Below, piece by piece: positions 27,590 through 36,211 of a DNA stretch of 64,000 nucleotides. Each line of letters starts with the position of its first letter. Positions within the stretch are counted from its first letter, which is position 1. Both the position numbers and the translations under genes were made by a program. Origin of the DNA: Flavobacteriaceae bacterium GSB9 (GTDB lineage: Bacteria > Bacteroidota > Bacteroidia > Flavobacteriales > Flavobacteriaceae); NCBI GenBank assembly GCA_022749295.1, contig CP062007.1, positions 558,001 through 622,000 of the forward strand. The letters run 5' to 3'. The notes under the pieces were generated by a model, which did no database searches, had not been told where the DNA came from, and saw only the letters and a list, made by a program, of their open reading frames with translations.

Positions 27590-29541
27590 TCAATAATTAC
27601 TTTTCTTATTTATCACAAAAATACGCTTCTAAATGGTTGGTTTTTGCAATTGACATAGCCATAGTTTTGTCAGCATTTTTCACTGCTTATGTTATTAGAT
27701 TCAATTTCACTTTGGATTTTGACATCAGACAGTTTTTAATCCAGATACCTTTTGTTCTAATGGTTAGTGTATTTAGCTTATTAATTGTTGGGTCGTTTAA
27801 AAGTGTTATTAGGCATACAGGTTTTGCCGATGTCATTAATGTGTTTAAGTTTGTTGTGGTTATGACTTTGGCGACTAGCTTTTTTGTGCTTATAAACCGT
27901 TCGCTTAAAGTAGTACCAGAATTTACAATACCTCTTTCAATAATTGTAATTCATGCGTTATTAAGTTTTGTTTTATTAAGCTCGAGTAGGTTGCTTTTTA
28001 AAATCATTTACAGGTATTTAAGTTGTGAATTATTTGCCAAATCCAAACGGGTTATGATTTATGGTGCGGGAGACTCTGGAATTATCACCTATAACGCTTT
28101 AGTCAATAATATGTCTACTAGTTACAATGTTGTGTATTTTATTGATGATGACTTTAAAAAACAAGGAAAATTAATAAACGGTACGCCCATAATACACGGT
28201 GCATTAATAGATACTGCTTTCGTAGTAAAAAATGGCATAGATGAAATTGTTGTAGCTTCCCAAACTGTTGATAAAAATAGGATTATGGCTTTGATTGATA
28301 AATTAGCCGAAGCCGAAACAAAAATAACAAAGGTGCCCCCTATAGAGAGTTGGATTAATGGAGAGTTAAGTACTAACCAAATAAAACGATTTCAAATCGA
28401 AGACCTTTTGGGGCGCTCTCCGATTAAAATTGACAACCCCAACTTGTTAGATGAGTTTAACGGAGAAACCGTTTTGATAACTGGAGCTGCTGGTTCTATT
28501 GGCAGTGAATTAGTAAATCAATTGTCACATTTTAATGTTAAGCATTTAATACTTGTTGACCAAGCAGAGTCTGCACTTTATGATGTGCAACAAGACTTGA
28601 AACGTGCTGGTAAATTAAATTACACAGCCATTGTGGCTGATATTAGAGATGGCTTGAGAATCGACACTATTTTCCAAAACCATAAACCAAGTATCGTTTT
28701 TCACGCAGCTGCGTACAAGCATGTACCTTTAATGGAGCAATCTCCGTATGAGGCAATAAAAATTAATGTAAATGGAACAAAATTATTAGCCGATGCGGCT
28801 TCGCGTTATAATGTTAAAAAGTTTGTATTTGTCTCGACAGACAAAGCTGTTAATCCCACGAGTGTTATGGGAGCGACAAAGCGTATGGGAGAAATGTACA
28901 TTAGCTGCCTTCAAAAAGAAAGTAAAACTAAGTTTATTACCACTCGTTTTGGAAATGTATTAGGTTCAAACGGTTCAGTTATTCCTCTTTTCAAAAAACA
29001 AATTGAAAATGGTGGGCCCTTAACATTAACCCATAAAGAAATCACAAGATACTTTATGACCATTCCAGAAGCTTCTCAATTGGTGTTAGAGGCAGCAACA
29101 ATGGGTAAAGGAGGAGAAATTTTTATTTTTGATATGGGCGAATCGGTTAAGATTTATAATCTCGCCAAAAATATGATTAAACTCTCTGGTTTACGTTTCC
29201 CAGAAGATATTGATATAAAAATAACAGGTTTACGTCCTGGCGAAAAATTATACGAAGAGTTACTCGCTAATGGAGAAAATACCTTATCGACTTACCATAA
29301 AAAAATTATGATAAGCAAAACAAGAGAAATGGATTTTGCTAATATTAAGACTGAAATTGAAGAACTGTGTATTACAAACCGTTTTCAAAACAATAACATA
29401 GTTTTGAAAATGAAACAATTAATTCCAGAATATAAATCTAATAACTCTGACTATGAAAGGTTTGATAAACGTGTTCTAATTTATAAAAAGGCCAAAGGAC
29501 TTACTCAGGACAACGTAGAAACAAAACCTATTAATCTATAA
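27586..29541 (+). CDS. Membrane nucleoside-diphosphate-sugar 4,6-dehydratase (PglF/WbpM-like)
   Basis: 651 residues. Four membrane helices in the first ~135 residues are followed by a CoA-binding-like Rossmann domain (R-V-M-I-Y-G-A-G-D-S-G near 155-165) and a C-terminal short-chain dehydrogenase domain with V-L-I-T-G-A-A-G-S-I-G-S-E near 297-309, F-V-S-T-D-K-A-V-N-P-T near 420 and M-G-A-T-K-R replacing the usual YxxxK, as in PglF/WbpM. It removes water from UDP-GlcNAc to give the UDP-4-keto-6-deoxy sugar used by the aminotransferase upstream. The full-length form contrasts with the short soluble dehydratase at 34052-35158. Confidence 0.94.
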   Translation: MINNYFSYLSQKYASKWLVFAIDIAIVLSAFFTAYVIRFNFTLDFDIRQFLIQIPFVLMVSVFSLLIVGSFKSVIRHTGFADVINVFKFVVVMTLATSFFVLINRSLKVVPEFTIPLSIIVIHALLSFVLLSSSRLLFKIIYRYLSCELFAKSKRVMIYGAGDSGIITYNALVNNMSTSYNVVYFIDDDFKKQGKLINGTPIIHGALIDTAFVVKNGIDEIVVASQTVDKNRIMALIDKLAEAETKITKVPPIESWINGELSTNQIKRFQIEDLLGRSPIKIDNPNLLDEFNGETVLITGAAGSIGSELVNQLSHFNVKHLILVDQAESALYDVQQDLKRAGKLNYTAIVADIRDGLRIDTIFQNHKPSIVFHAAAYKHVPLMEQSPYEAIKINVNGTKLLADAASRYNVKKFVFVSTDKAVNPTSVMGATKRMGEMYISCLQKESKTKFITTRFGNVLGSNGSVIPLFKKQIENGGPLTLTHKEITRYFMTIPEASQLVLEAATMGKGGEIFIFDMGESVKIYNLAKNMIKLSGLRFPEDIDIKITGLRPGEKLYEELLANGENTLSTYHKKIMISKTREMDFANIKTEIEELCITNRFQNNNIVLKMKQLIPEYKSNNSDYERFDKRVLIYKKAKGLTQDNVETKPINL

Positions 29542-29586
29542 ATATTAAATTTATTAACTTTCCACCCCAAATTCATTTCTAATCTA

Positions 29587-30354
29587 ATGAGTGTAAAACT
29601 ATTCGTCAATAAAATATTAATCTCGTTATGTATGGTTGGTATTTTATTCATATTTTCCTGCTCCCCTAAAAAGGAAGTTGCATATTTTCAAAACGCCAAG
29701 AATTTTGAAACCATTGTAGATACAGATACTTTTGAACCCAAAATAAAAGTTGATGATAATTTAAGTATTTCTGTTACAACTTTTGATATGGAAGCAGCAA
29801 AACCCTTTAATTTATTTAGGGAAGCTGGTTCTAGTGGACAAATCATCAATTACTTGGTTGATGTTGAAGGCAATATAGATTTTCCCGTATTAGGAAAAAT
29901 CAAAGTAATTGGACTCACCGTTAGCCAGGCTAAAAATTTAATTCAGAAAAAATTAGAAGATGGATATTTAAAAGATCCAGTGGTTATAGTTAGAATACTA
30001 AATTTTAAGGTTTCTGTGCTTGGAGAGGTCAATAATCCGGGTACGTTTACTATCTCGGGAGAACGCATTTCGCTTATGCAGGCTATAGCAAATGCCGGAG
30101 ATTTAACTATAAAAGGAAGAAGAGACAATGTTTTGGTTGTTAGAGATTTTAAAGGAACAAAAACATATACACGTGTAGATTTGACCAATAAAGAACTTTT
30201 TAATTCACCCGTTTATTATTTAACCCAAAACGATATTGTCTATGTTGAACCAAATCATTCAGCATCTTCGGGTTATTTTGTTGATGCGAGACTGGGCACT
30301 ATATTATCCATTTCTTCATTTGTTTTAGGTATAGTAGTTCTTGTTACTCGTTAA
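29587..30354 (+). CDS. Polysaccharide export outer-membrane lipoprotein (Wza/OPX family)
   Basis: 255 residues. The signal peptide ends with the lipobox I-F-S-C (Cys about residue 25), then K-K-E-V-A-Y-F-Q-N, which opens Bacteroidota export proteins. A poly-export domain (about 45-130, I-K-V-D-D-N-L-S-I-S-V, V-D-V-E-G-N-I-D-F-P-V-L-G) is followed by one SLBB domain (K-V-S-V-L-G-E-V-N-N-P-G-T-F near 140). A hydrophobic C-terminal stretch (235-253) may cross the outer membrane. It is shorter than E. coli Wza because it has a single SLBB domain, normal for this group. It would form the export channel working with the autokinase gene 18 bp downstream. Confidence 0.93.
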   Translation: MSVKLFVNKILISLCMVGILFIFSCSPKKEVAYFQNAKNFETIVDTDTFEPKIKVDDNLSISVTTFDMEAAKPFNLFREAGSSGQIINYLVDVEGNIDFPVLGKIKVIGLTVSQAKNLIQKKLEDGYLKDPVVIVRILNFKVSVLGEVNNPGTFTISGERISLMQAIANAGDLTIKGRRDNVLVVRDFKGTKTYTRVDLTNKELFNSPVYYLTQNDIVYVEPNHSASSGYFVDARLGTILSISSFVLGIVVLVTR

Positions 30355-30372
30355 TTTATTTATCAATCAATC

Positions 30373-32757
30373 ATGGAACCAAATAAAAATCCTTTTTCAA
30401 ACCCCGCACCTTCTCAAGAATTTAACCTAAAAAAGGTTTTGTCTTCATATACAAAAAAATGGTTGTGGTTTGTTTTTAGTTTACTAATAGCTCTAGCGAT
30501 AGCCTATATTTATATTAGATATACAACACCTCAATATGAGGCCTATGCCAAAGTTAAAATAGTGAGCGAAAATGAAGGTACTAGCGCAAATGCCGTCTTT
30601 AAAGATTTGCCTATGTTTTCTGATGCTGAAAGCGCCAGAATTGAAGATGAAGTAGCAATAATTACATCAAGAAAAACGCTTGAAGATGTTATAGATAAAC
30701 TTGATTTAAATGTTCAATATTTTGTGCAAGGAAGAGTTTATGAATCTGAATTATATGACAATCCGCCATTTAACATCAATTTTATAGAATCAGATTCTTT
30801 AATTAAAAATTCTTGGTTGAGTTTTAATGTTGAAGTGCTTTCTGACGTAGATTTTGAATTTAAAATTAATAACGAAGACATTTCTAGAAAAAAATCCTTC
30901 GGTGAAAAAATTGAGACAAGAATAGGAGGCATCGTAATAACTCCAAAAGGAGAGGATGTTTCGAGCTTTATTGGTAAAGAAATTAGGGTTGAGATTAACC
31001 CGATTTCGAGTTTAGTACCTTACTATAAATCAAAAATTCTACTCGAACCTATTGAAGTAAATTCCAGGATAATTAGAATAGCCATGCAAGACCCTGTAAA
31101 ATCCAGGGCTATCGATTTTATAAATACTTTAATCGATACCTATAACAAAAATACTATTCTAGAAAAAAATATAAAATCAAAAAACACAGCAGACTTTATT
31201 GATGCCCGTATAAAACTTATAGAAGCTGATTTAGCAGAAGTTGACGATGTTGCTGAAAGTTACAAAGCCAGCAATAAACTAACCGATATAGGTGCTGAAG
31301 CCAATTTGTATTTAGGAGCAAGTACTCAAAGTGAACAAGAATTAAATGCTATCAAAAACGAATTGAACACAATCAATTTTATGAAAGGTCAGTTAGGAGG
31401 AGCTGATGATGCTTTTGAACCTTTGCCGTCTAATCTAGGGCTTAGTGATGGATCTGTGGGTGCAACGGCTGCAAAGTATAATGAACTTTTGTCTGTCCGC
31501 CAAACAAGGCTAAAAAGCTCAAGTGAAAAGAATCCAATTATTGTTAATTTAGATCAGCAGCTTAATACGTTAAGAAATAGTTTGAAACAAAGTTTAGACA
31601 ATTCTGCGAAAGCAGTTAGACTTAGAATGAATAGCGTGCAAAGTCAGTTAACTAAAATTAATTCTAAGCTATATTCAGTACCTGGGCAAACTAGAGAATT
31701 ACGCGATATAGAACGCGAGCAAGGCACAAAAGAACAATTGTATCTTTATTTATTAGAAAAGAGAGAAGAAGCTACGATATCTTTAACGGCTACTTCACCA
31801 AATGCTGTTGTTGTTGAACGCGCTTATAGTTATCCGGCTCCTATCTCACCAGATAAAGATTTTATTTATATAGCATCTGTTTTCTTGGGTTTGCTTATTC
31901 CTTTCGGTGTTATCTATGTTCGTGATTTATTGGATAATAAAATACATAACCGTGAAGATTTAGCGGAAGCAATTAGCGACATTACTATTTTAGGTGAGCT
32001 TCCTAGACTTAAAAATGCAGATAAGGCCTACGTTAAACGAAATGATAGATCATTACTATCGGAATCATTCAGGATTATAAGGACTAATTTTGATTATGTA
32101 CGCCGTGCCAGAAATGTAAAGGCTTACGATAATGTGGTTTTTGTAACTTCAACCGTTAATGGTGAGGGGAAATCATTTTTCAGTACGAATTTTGCTTTAA
32201 CTTTAGCCAATACAAATAAAAGGGTATTGCTAGTTGGAGCTGATATTAGAAACCCAAATACGAATATCATTAAGTCCAAAATGGTATCTGGATCAAATTC
32301 TCAAATTGGTTTAACTGAGTATTTAAACGATGAATCTGTCCAAATGGATGACATTATTAATACCTATGATTTAGATGGCAATAAAATGGATATGATTTTA
32401 GCAGGAAAGATTCCACCAAATCCAGCCGAACTGCTAATGAGCGACCGAATGAAACCGCTATTTGATCAAGTGTCTGTTGATTACGATTTTGTTATCGTTG
32501 ACACAGCACCCTCCATGTTGGTAACCGATACGTTGTTGATAAGTCAGTATGCCGGACACACCATTTACTTAACTCGAGGAGGTTATACCGAAAAGTCGAT
32601 TTTGAATTTTACGAAAGATCTGCACGAGAAAAACAAACTAAATGGTATGATGTTAGTTGTTAACGATGTCGACCAAGCTAATTTTGGTTATGGAGCCCGA
32701 TATGGTTATTATGGGCCAAATGATAATAAAGGTTTATTCAAACGGTTATTTTCTTAA
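30373..32757 (+). CDS. Polysaccharide co-polymerase tyrosine autokinase (Wzc family)
   Basis: 794 residues. A membrane helix near 35-53, a long periplasmic Wzz-like and coiled-coil region (about 55-490), a second helix near 500-515, then a cytoplasmic BY-kinase domain: Walker A V-N-G-E-G-K-S near 596-602, Walker A' L-L-V-G-A-D-I-R-N-P-N near 620, and V-I-V-D-T-A-P-S near 710. The C-terminus is Tyr-rich (F-G-Y-G-A-R-Y-G-Y-Y-G), the usual autophosphorylation cluster. It controls chain length and export of the glycan with the upstream Wza-like lipoprotein. A strong terminator follows, so it ends the rightward operon. Confidence 0.95.
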   Translation: MEPNKNPFSNPAPSQEFNLKKVLSSYTKKWLWFVFSLLIALAIAYIYIRYTTPQYEAYAKVKIVSENEGTSANAVFKDLPMFSDAESARIEDEVAIITSRKTLEDVIDKLDLNVQYFVQGRVYESELYDNPPFNINFIESDSLIKNSWLSFNVEVLSDVDFEFKINNEDISRKKSFGEKIETRIGGIVITPKGEDVSSFIGKEIRVEINPISSLVPYYKSKILLEPIEVNSRIIRIAMQDPVKSRAIDFINTLIDTYNKNTILEKNIKSKNTADFIDARIKLIEADLAEVDDVAESYKASNKLTDIGAEANLYLGASTQSEQELNAIKNELNTINFMKGQLGGADDAFEPLPSNLGLSDGSVGATAAKYNELLSVRQTRLKSSSEKNPIIVNLDQQLNTLRNSLKQSLDNSAKAVRLRMNSVQSQLTKINSKLYSVPGQTRELRDIEREQGTKEQLYLYLLEKREEATISLTATSPNAVVVERAYSYPAPISPDKDFIYIASVFLGLLIPFGVIYVRDLLDNKIHNREDLAEAISDITILGELPRLKNADKAYVKRNDRSLLSESFRIIRTNFDYVRRARNVKAYDNVVFVTSTVNGEGKSFFSTNFALTLANTNKRVLLVGADIRNPNTNIIKSKMVSGSNSQIGLTEYLNDESVQMDDIINTYDLDGNKMDMILAGKIPPNPAELLMSDRMKPLFDQVSVDYDFVIVDTAPSMLVTDTLLISQYAGHTIYLTRGGYTEKSILNFTKDLHEKNKLNGMMLVVNDVDQANFGYGARYGYYGPNDNKGLFKRLFS

Positions 32758-32779
32758 GTAATGAAATAATAAGTAAAAC

Positions 32780-32817
32780 AAAAAAGGTGAATTCATTCAA
32801 GATTTCACCTTTTTTTT
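32780..32817. terminator. Bidirectional intrinsic terminator after the Wzc gene
   Basis: AAAAAAGGTGAA (from 32780) pairs with TTCACCTTTTTT (32804 on) around a 12-base loop, with T-runs in both directions. It separates the convergent autokinase and aroB genes. Confidence 0.85.
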
Positions 32818-32842
32818 GTTTAGGAATATCGAACTTTATTTA

Positions 32843-33910
32843 CTACTCTGAATAAAATTCAAACGATTCAATAATCAATTTTTCGTCTACAGTGCAGTCT
32901 AATTTGTGTTTTCCAATAGCCTCCAAAAGCACAAAGTTAATACTGCCGTGGCTATTCTTTTTATCGTATTTAAGCAATTCTATAATTGGAGCATAGTCAC
33001 CTTTATTTATCGTTACTTTTCCATAATAACTTATAAATAAATCTTTTATGTTATGGACTAAATTTTCAGGAAAACCTAAAAGCTTTGATGAAATGTAGCA
33101 TTCTAAAATCATTCCAATAACTATGGCTTCACCATGTAAGAGCGTTGGTTTTTCGGGATGACTTAAAAAGTAAGATTCGATGGCATGCCCAAGAGTATGC
33201 CCGAAATTTAGTGTTTTGCGCAAACCATTTTCAAAAGGGTCTTCTTCTACAACATTTCTTTTAATGATTACCGATTCGTGAATAAGCCTATCTAAATCAT
33301 CAAGCGATAGATTGGATAGGTTTAAAAAATTATTCCAATAACCTTCACCTGTAATCAAGCCGTGTTTTAACATTTCAGCTAAACCCGAACGCATTTGATT
33401 TTGCGGCAAAGTGTTTAAAAATTCGGTATCAATCAAAACTAGATGCGGATTGCTAATAACACCAATTTGATTTTTTAAGGCGCCGAGGTCAACCCCTGTT
33501 TTTCCACCAACCGAAGCATCAACCATAGAGAGCAGGGTAGTGGGCACGTTTATGTAAGCTATGCCACGTTTAAATGTACAGGCTACAAACCCGCCGAGAT
33601 CTGTAATAACGCCACCACCAATATTTATCAACAAACTTTTTCTATCTGCATTGAGTTCAGATAAGGTGTTCCAAACGCCAACACAGGTATCTATGTTTTT
33701 GTTTATTTCACCCGATTCTATTTCGATAATTTCAATATCAACATCGGTAGAAACCTTACTTAAAAATTTTGGCAAACAAAACTCATGTGTGTTTTCATCA
33801 ACCAAAATGAATATTTTAGAAAAATTATGCGCTTTAAGATGTTGGTTTAATGCAGTATAACATGTTTCGTTGAAATGAATAACACTGTCATTTGCCGTTA
33901 TAGAATCCAT
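32843..33910 (-). CDS. aroB: 3-dehydroquinate synthase
   Basis: 355 residues. The NAD-binding signature I-N-I-G-G-G-V-I-T-D-L-G-G-F-V-A, then F-K-R-G-I-A-Y-I-N-V-P-T-T-L-L-S-M-V-D-A-S-V-G-G-K-T, and the metal-binding His residues in L-N-F-G-H-T-L-G-H-A-I-E and L-L-H-G-E-A are all present. It makes the first cyclic intermediate of the shikimate pathway from DAHP. It is an ordinary housekeeping gene lodged between the export operon and a second polysaccharide enzyme gene; no functional tie to the glycan is apparent. The 141 bp before its start is compatible with its own promoter. Confidence 0.97.
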   Translation of the reverse strand: MDSITANDSVIHFNETCYTALNQHLKAHNFSKIFILVDENTHEFCLPKFLSKVSTDVDIEIIEIESGEINKNIDTCVGVWNTLSELNADRKSLLINIGGGVITDLGGFVACTFKRGIAYINVPTTLLSMVDASVGGKTGVDLGALKNQIGVISNPHLVLIDTEFLNTLPQNQMRSGLAEMLKHGLITGEGYWNNFLNLSNLSLDDLDRLIHESVIIKRNVVEEDPFENGLRKTLNFGHTLGHAIESYFLSHPEKPTLLHGEAIVIGMILECYISSKLLGFPENLVHNIKDLFISYYGKVTINKGDYAPIIELLKYDKKNSHGSINFVLLEAIGKHKLDCTVDEKLIIESFEFYSE

Positions 33911-34051
33911 AAAAATATCGGTGTTTTTTAACGCCGTGAAATTAAGGAGATTTTATAAAAAATGATAATTACAACATCATTATATTTCGATAAATTTTAC
34001 GGAGATTAGATTTAATGATTGATTAGGACATAAAATCCAGTTTTGTGAAGT

Positions 34052-35158
34052 TTAAAAATAGTTTTTTAAAACAGATTTAGCCTCGGTATGTGATGCAAAC
34101 GGTGTTATTTGACTGAAGGTTGAAAAGTCGATTTCAGTTATCTTTTGATGGCTTTTCTCTTTTATGAAAAGTATGTCACTTTCTGTAGTTTGTGTTAATA
34201 TTTCGTTGTTTGTGGTAATGTCTTCAAAAAACTTTTCACCCGGGCGCAAGCCTGTATAAATGACTTTAATATCGTTAATGTCTTTACCGAAACACTTAGC
34301 TAAGCGCTCTATTAAGTGTTCTATTTTAATAGGTTGCCCCATGTTAAAAGTAAAACTGCCAGCGTTTATTTTGTCAAATAGGGCTATTTTTAAAATTAGG
34401 TTACAGGCTTTTCGCTTACAGATAAAGTATCGGGAAATATTTTTCCTCGTTATTGTTATAGGCTTATGGTTTTCAAATTGTTTTATAAATAACGGTACAA
34501 CAGAACCGTTTGACCCCAAAATATTACCAAACCTTGCATTGAAAAAGGCTGTTTTTTGTCGGGAATTTAAGGAGATAAGATAGCGCTCTGCAATGCGTTT
34601 GGTCATACCCATAACACTTACGGGGTTTACTGCTTTATCTGTAGAAATAAAAACAAATTTTTTCACCTGATTTTCAATAGATAAGTCTGCTAGCCATTTA
34701 GTACCGAAAATATTGGTCTTTACAGCCTCGAACGGATGGTCTTCCATTAACGGAACATGTTTGTAGGCAGCCGCATGGAAAACTAACGAAGGTTTGTAAG
34801 TTTCAAATAGAAAACCTAACGATTTTTTATCGGTAATATTTAACAGGTGAAATTTAATATTATCTTTAAATTCAAATTCCTTAACCAATTCGTACAAAGG
34901 CGATTCGGCCATATCAACTAAAACAAGTTGTTTAAATCGACCATTTATTACCTGTTTGGAAAGTTCGCTTCCAATAGTTCCAGCAGCTCCAGTTATTAAA
35001 ATGGTATCATTTTCAAAATTGAAATCCTCTTTGTAAACTGTAGGTTTTTGCTGGGTTTGGAATAAACCACTATCAATTAAAAGTTGATCTATTTGATGGG
35101 CTGTAGTCGTGTTCATTGATTTGGTTTCCTTAAAATAAGACTTTAACGCCACATTCAT
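34052..35158 (-). CDS. Soluble UDP-HexNAc 4,6-dehydratase/epimerase, CapD/FlaA1-like
   Basis: 368 residues, lacking the N-terminal membrane region seen in the longer dehydratase at 27586-29541. I-L-I-T-G-A-A-G-T-I-G-S-E near residue 52, F-H-A-A-A-Y-K-H-V-P-L-M-E, F-I-S-T-D-K-A-V-N-P-V-S-V-M-G-M-T-K-R near 170-190, and G-L-R-P-G-E-K-F-F-E near 300 place it in the polysaccharide biosynthesis (CapD) family. The start at 35158 or the Met at 35116 are both possible; the earlier one is reported. It likely makes a second keto or epimerised UDP-HexNAc, paired with the initiating transferase directly upstream (52 bp). Confidence 0.88.
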   Translation of the reverse strand: MNVALKSYFKETKSMNTTTAHQIDQLLIDSGLFQTQQKPTVYKEDFNFENDTILITGAAGTIGSELSKQVINGRFKQLVLVDMAESPLYELVKEFEFKDNIKFHLLNITDKKSLGFLFETYKPSLVFHAAAYKHVPLMEDHPFEAVKTNIFGTKWLADLSIENQVKKFVFISTDKAVNPVSVMGMTKRIAERYLISLNSRQKTAFFNARFGNILGSNGSVVPLFIKQFENHKPITITRKNISRYFICKRKACNLILKIALFDKINAGSFTFNMGQPIKIEHLIERLAKCFGKDINDIKVIYTGLRPGEKFFEDITTNNEILTQTTESDILFIKEKSHQKITEIDFSTFSQITPFASHTEAKSVLKNYF

Positions 35159-35210
35159 TTTGCAAAGTATGAATATTTAGGTTTACTCCAAACTTTATTT
35201 TAATGCTGAT

Positions 35211-35807
35211 TTATTTTGTGATAACCTTAATAACAGTAAGTCCAATAAGTTTTAAGTCGAAGAAGAAATTTCGTTTTTTTATGTATTCTTTATTAAACTT
35301 TAACTTATCGGGAATAATGGCTTTTATAAAGAATTCTTCGGGGTTTTTAGCCGCTTTAAGCAATTCTACCTCGTTTCGGTATTTTAAAGATGCAAGCCCT
35401 GTTATGCCAGGCCTCACTTGAAAGATACTCATGTCGTCTTCGTTATAAAAATTTACATAATATCTCAATTCTGGCCTTGGCCCAACGAAACTCATGTCGC
35501 CTTTTAAAATATTGATTAGCTGCGGAAATTCATCAATTTTGTAGCGTCGTAGAAAATAGCCTATTTTGGTTATTCGCGAATCGTTGTTACCCAAGGTTAA
35601 CAAGCCTTTTTTATCAGACGCTGTTCGCATAGTCCTAAACTTGTAAATATTGAAATCTTTATTGTTTTTGCCAACTCGTCCCTGAATAAAAAAGACAGGC
35701 CCTTTCGAGTCTAGTTTTATTAAAATAGCAATAATGATAAGTAGGGGGGAAAGGACAACCAACCCAATGGCAGAAAATAAAATATCAAAAATCCGTTTAA
35801 TGACCAC
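35211..35807 (-). CDS. Initiating sugar-phosphate transferase (second copy)
   Basis: 198 residues, monotopic phosphoglycosyl transferase. N-terminal hydrophobic segment, F-F-I-Q-G-R-V-G, Y-K-F-R-T-M-R, catalytic Asp-Glu in Y-K-I-D-E-F-P-Q-L, G-D-M-S-F-V-G-P-R-P-E-L-R, and R-P-G-I-T-G-L-A-S-L-K-Y-R-N. It differs from the PglC-like gene at 8347-8967 in the last motif (A-S-L-K-Y-R-N against A-Q-V-N-G-R-N), so it may use a different UDP-sugar and start a different glycan. The start overlaps the upstream gene's stop by one base (TAATG), implying translational coupling. Confidence 0.92.
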   Translation of the reverse strand: MVIKRIFDILFSAIGLVVLSPLLIIIAILIKLDSKGPVFFIQGRVGKNNKDFNIYKFRTMRTASDKKGLLTLGNNDSRITKIGYFLRRYKIDEFPQLINILKGDMSFVGPRPELRYYVNFYNEDDMSIFQVRPGITGLASLKYRNEVELLKAAKNPEEFFIKAIIPDKLKFNKEYIKKRNFFFDLKLIGLTVIKVITK

Positions 35808-36178
35808 TATTTAATTTCAATAGTTTGAATGGTTGCTATGCTATCGCAGTTTTCAACGGTTAAATACACGGCAGTATTGTTTAATTCGCTTTCAATCAAA
35901 TAGAGCCCACAAGGTTCTTGGCGTGGATTGCTTTTGGAGAAGTTAATATCACCTGTTTTTAATATCTTTCTTATTTCAACGGAATCAATATTGTTTATTT
36001 CAATCGCACTGTTAACAGCTTTGCTATAAGCTAATTTTTTAGTACTAATATTTTTTATAACCCGAGCTTCTGGTCCATAACTGCACGACGTTTTTTTTCC
36101 GCTTAAAAAAAAAGCCAAAACAACTAATCCTATGGCAAAGCCGCCCAGATAATAGCCAATACGTTGTATTAGTTTCAT
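35807..36178 (-). CDS. DUF4258-like small membrane-anchored protein
   Basis: 123 residues. A basic N-terminus and one hydrophobic helix (residues about 8-26) are followed by K-K-T-S-C-S-Y-G-P-E-A-R-V and a small alpha/beta domain to the end. The pattern resembles the DUF4258-type proteins that accompany alanine dehydrogenase genes in flavobacteria (recalled, not searched). Two Cys (near 32 and 89) could matter. It may sit on the inner membrane with the domain outside, or be a lipid-free secreted protein. The function is unknown. It lies 33 bp after ald and is coupled to the sugar transferase. Confidence 0.7.
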   Translation of the reverse strand: MKLIQRIGYYLGGFAIGLVVLAFFLSGKKTSCSYGPEARVIKNISTKKLAYSKAVNSAIEINNIDSVEIRKILKTGDINFSKSNPRQEPCGLYLIESELNNTAVYLTVENCDSIATIQTIEIK

Positions 36179-36211
36179 GTGTAATTAAATTATAAAAACC
36201 TAAAAAAGAAA

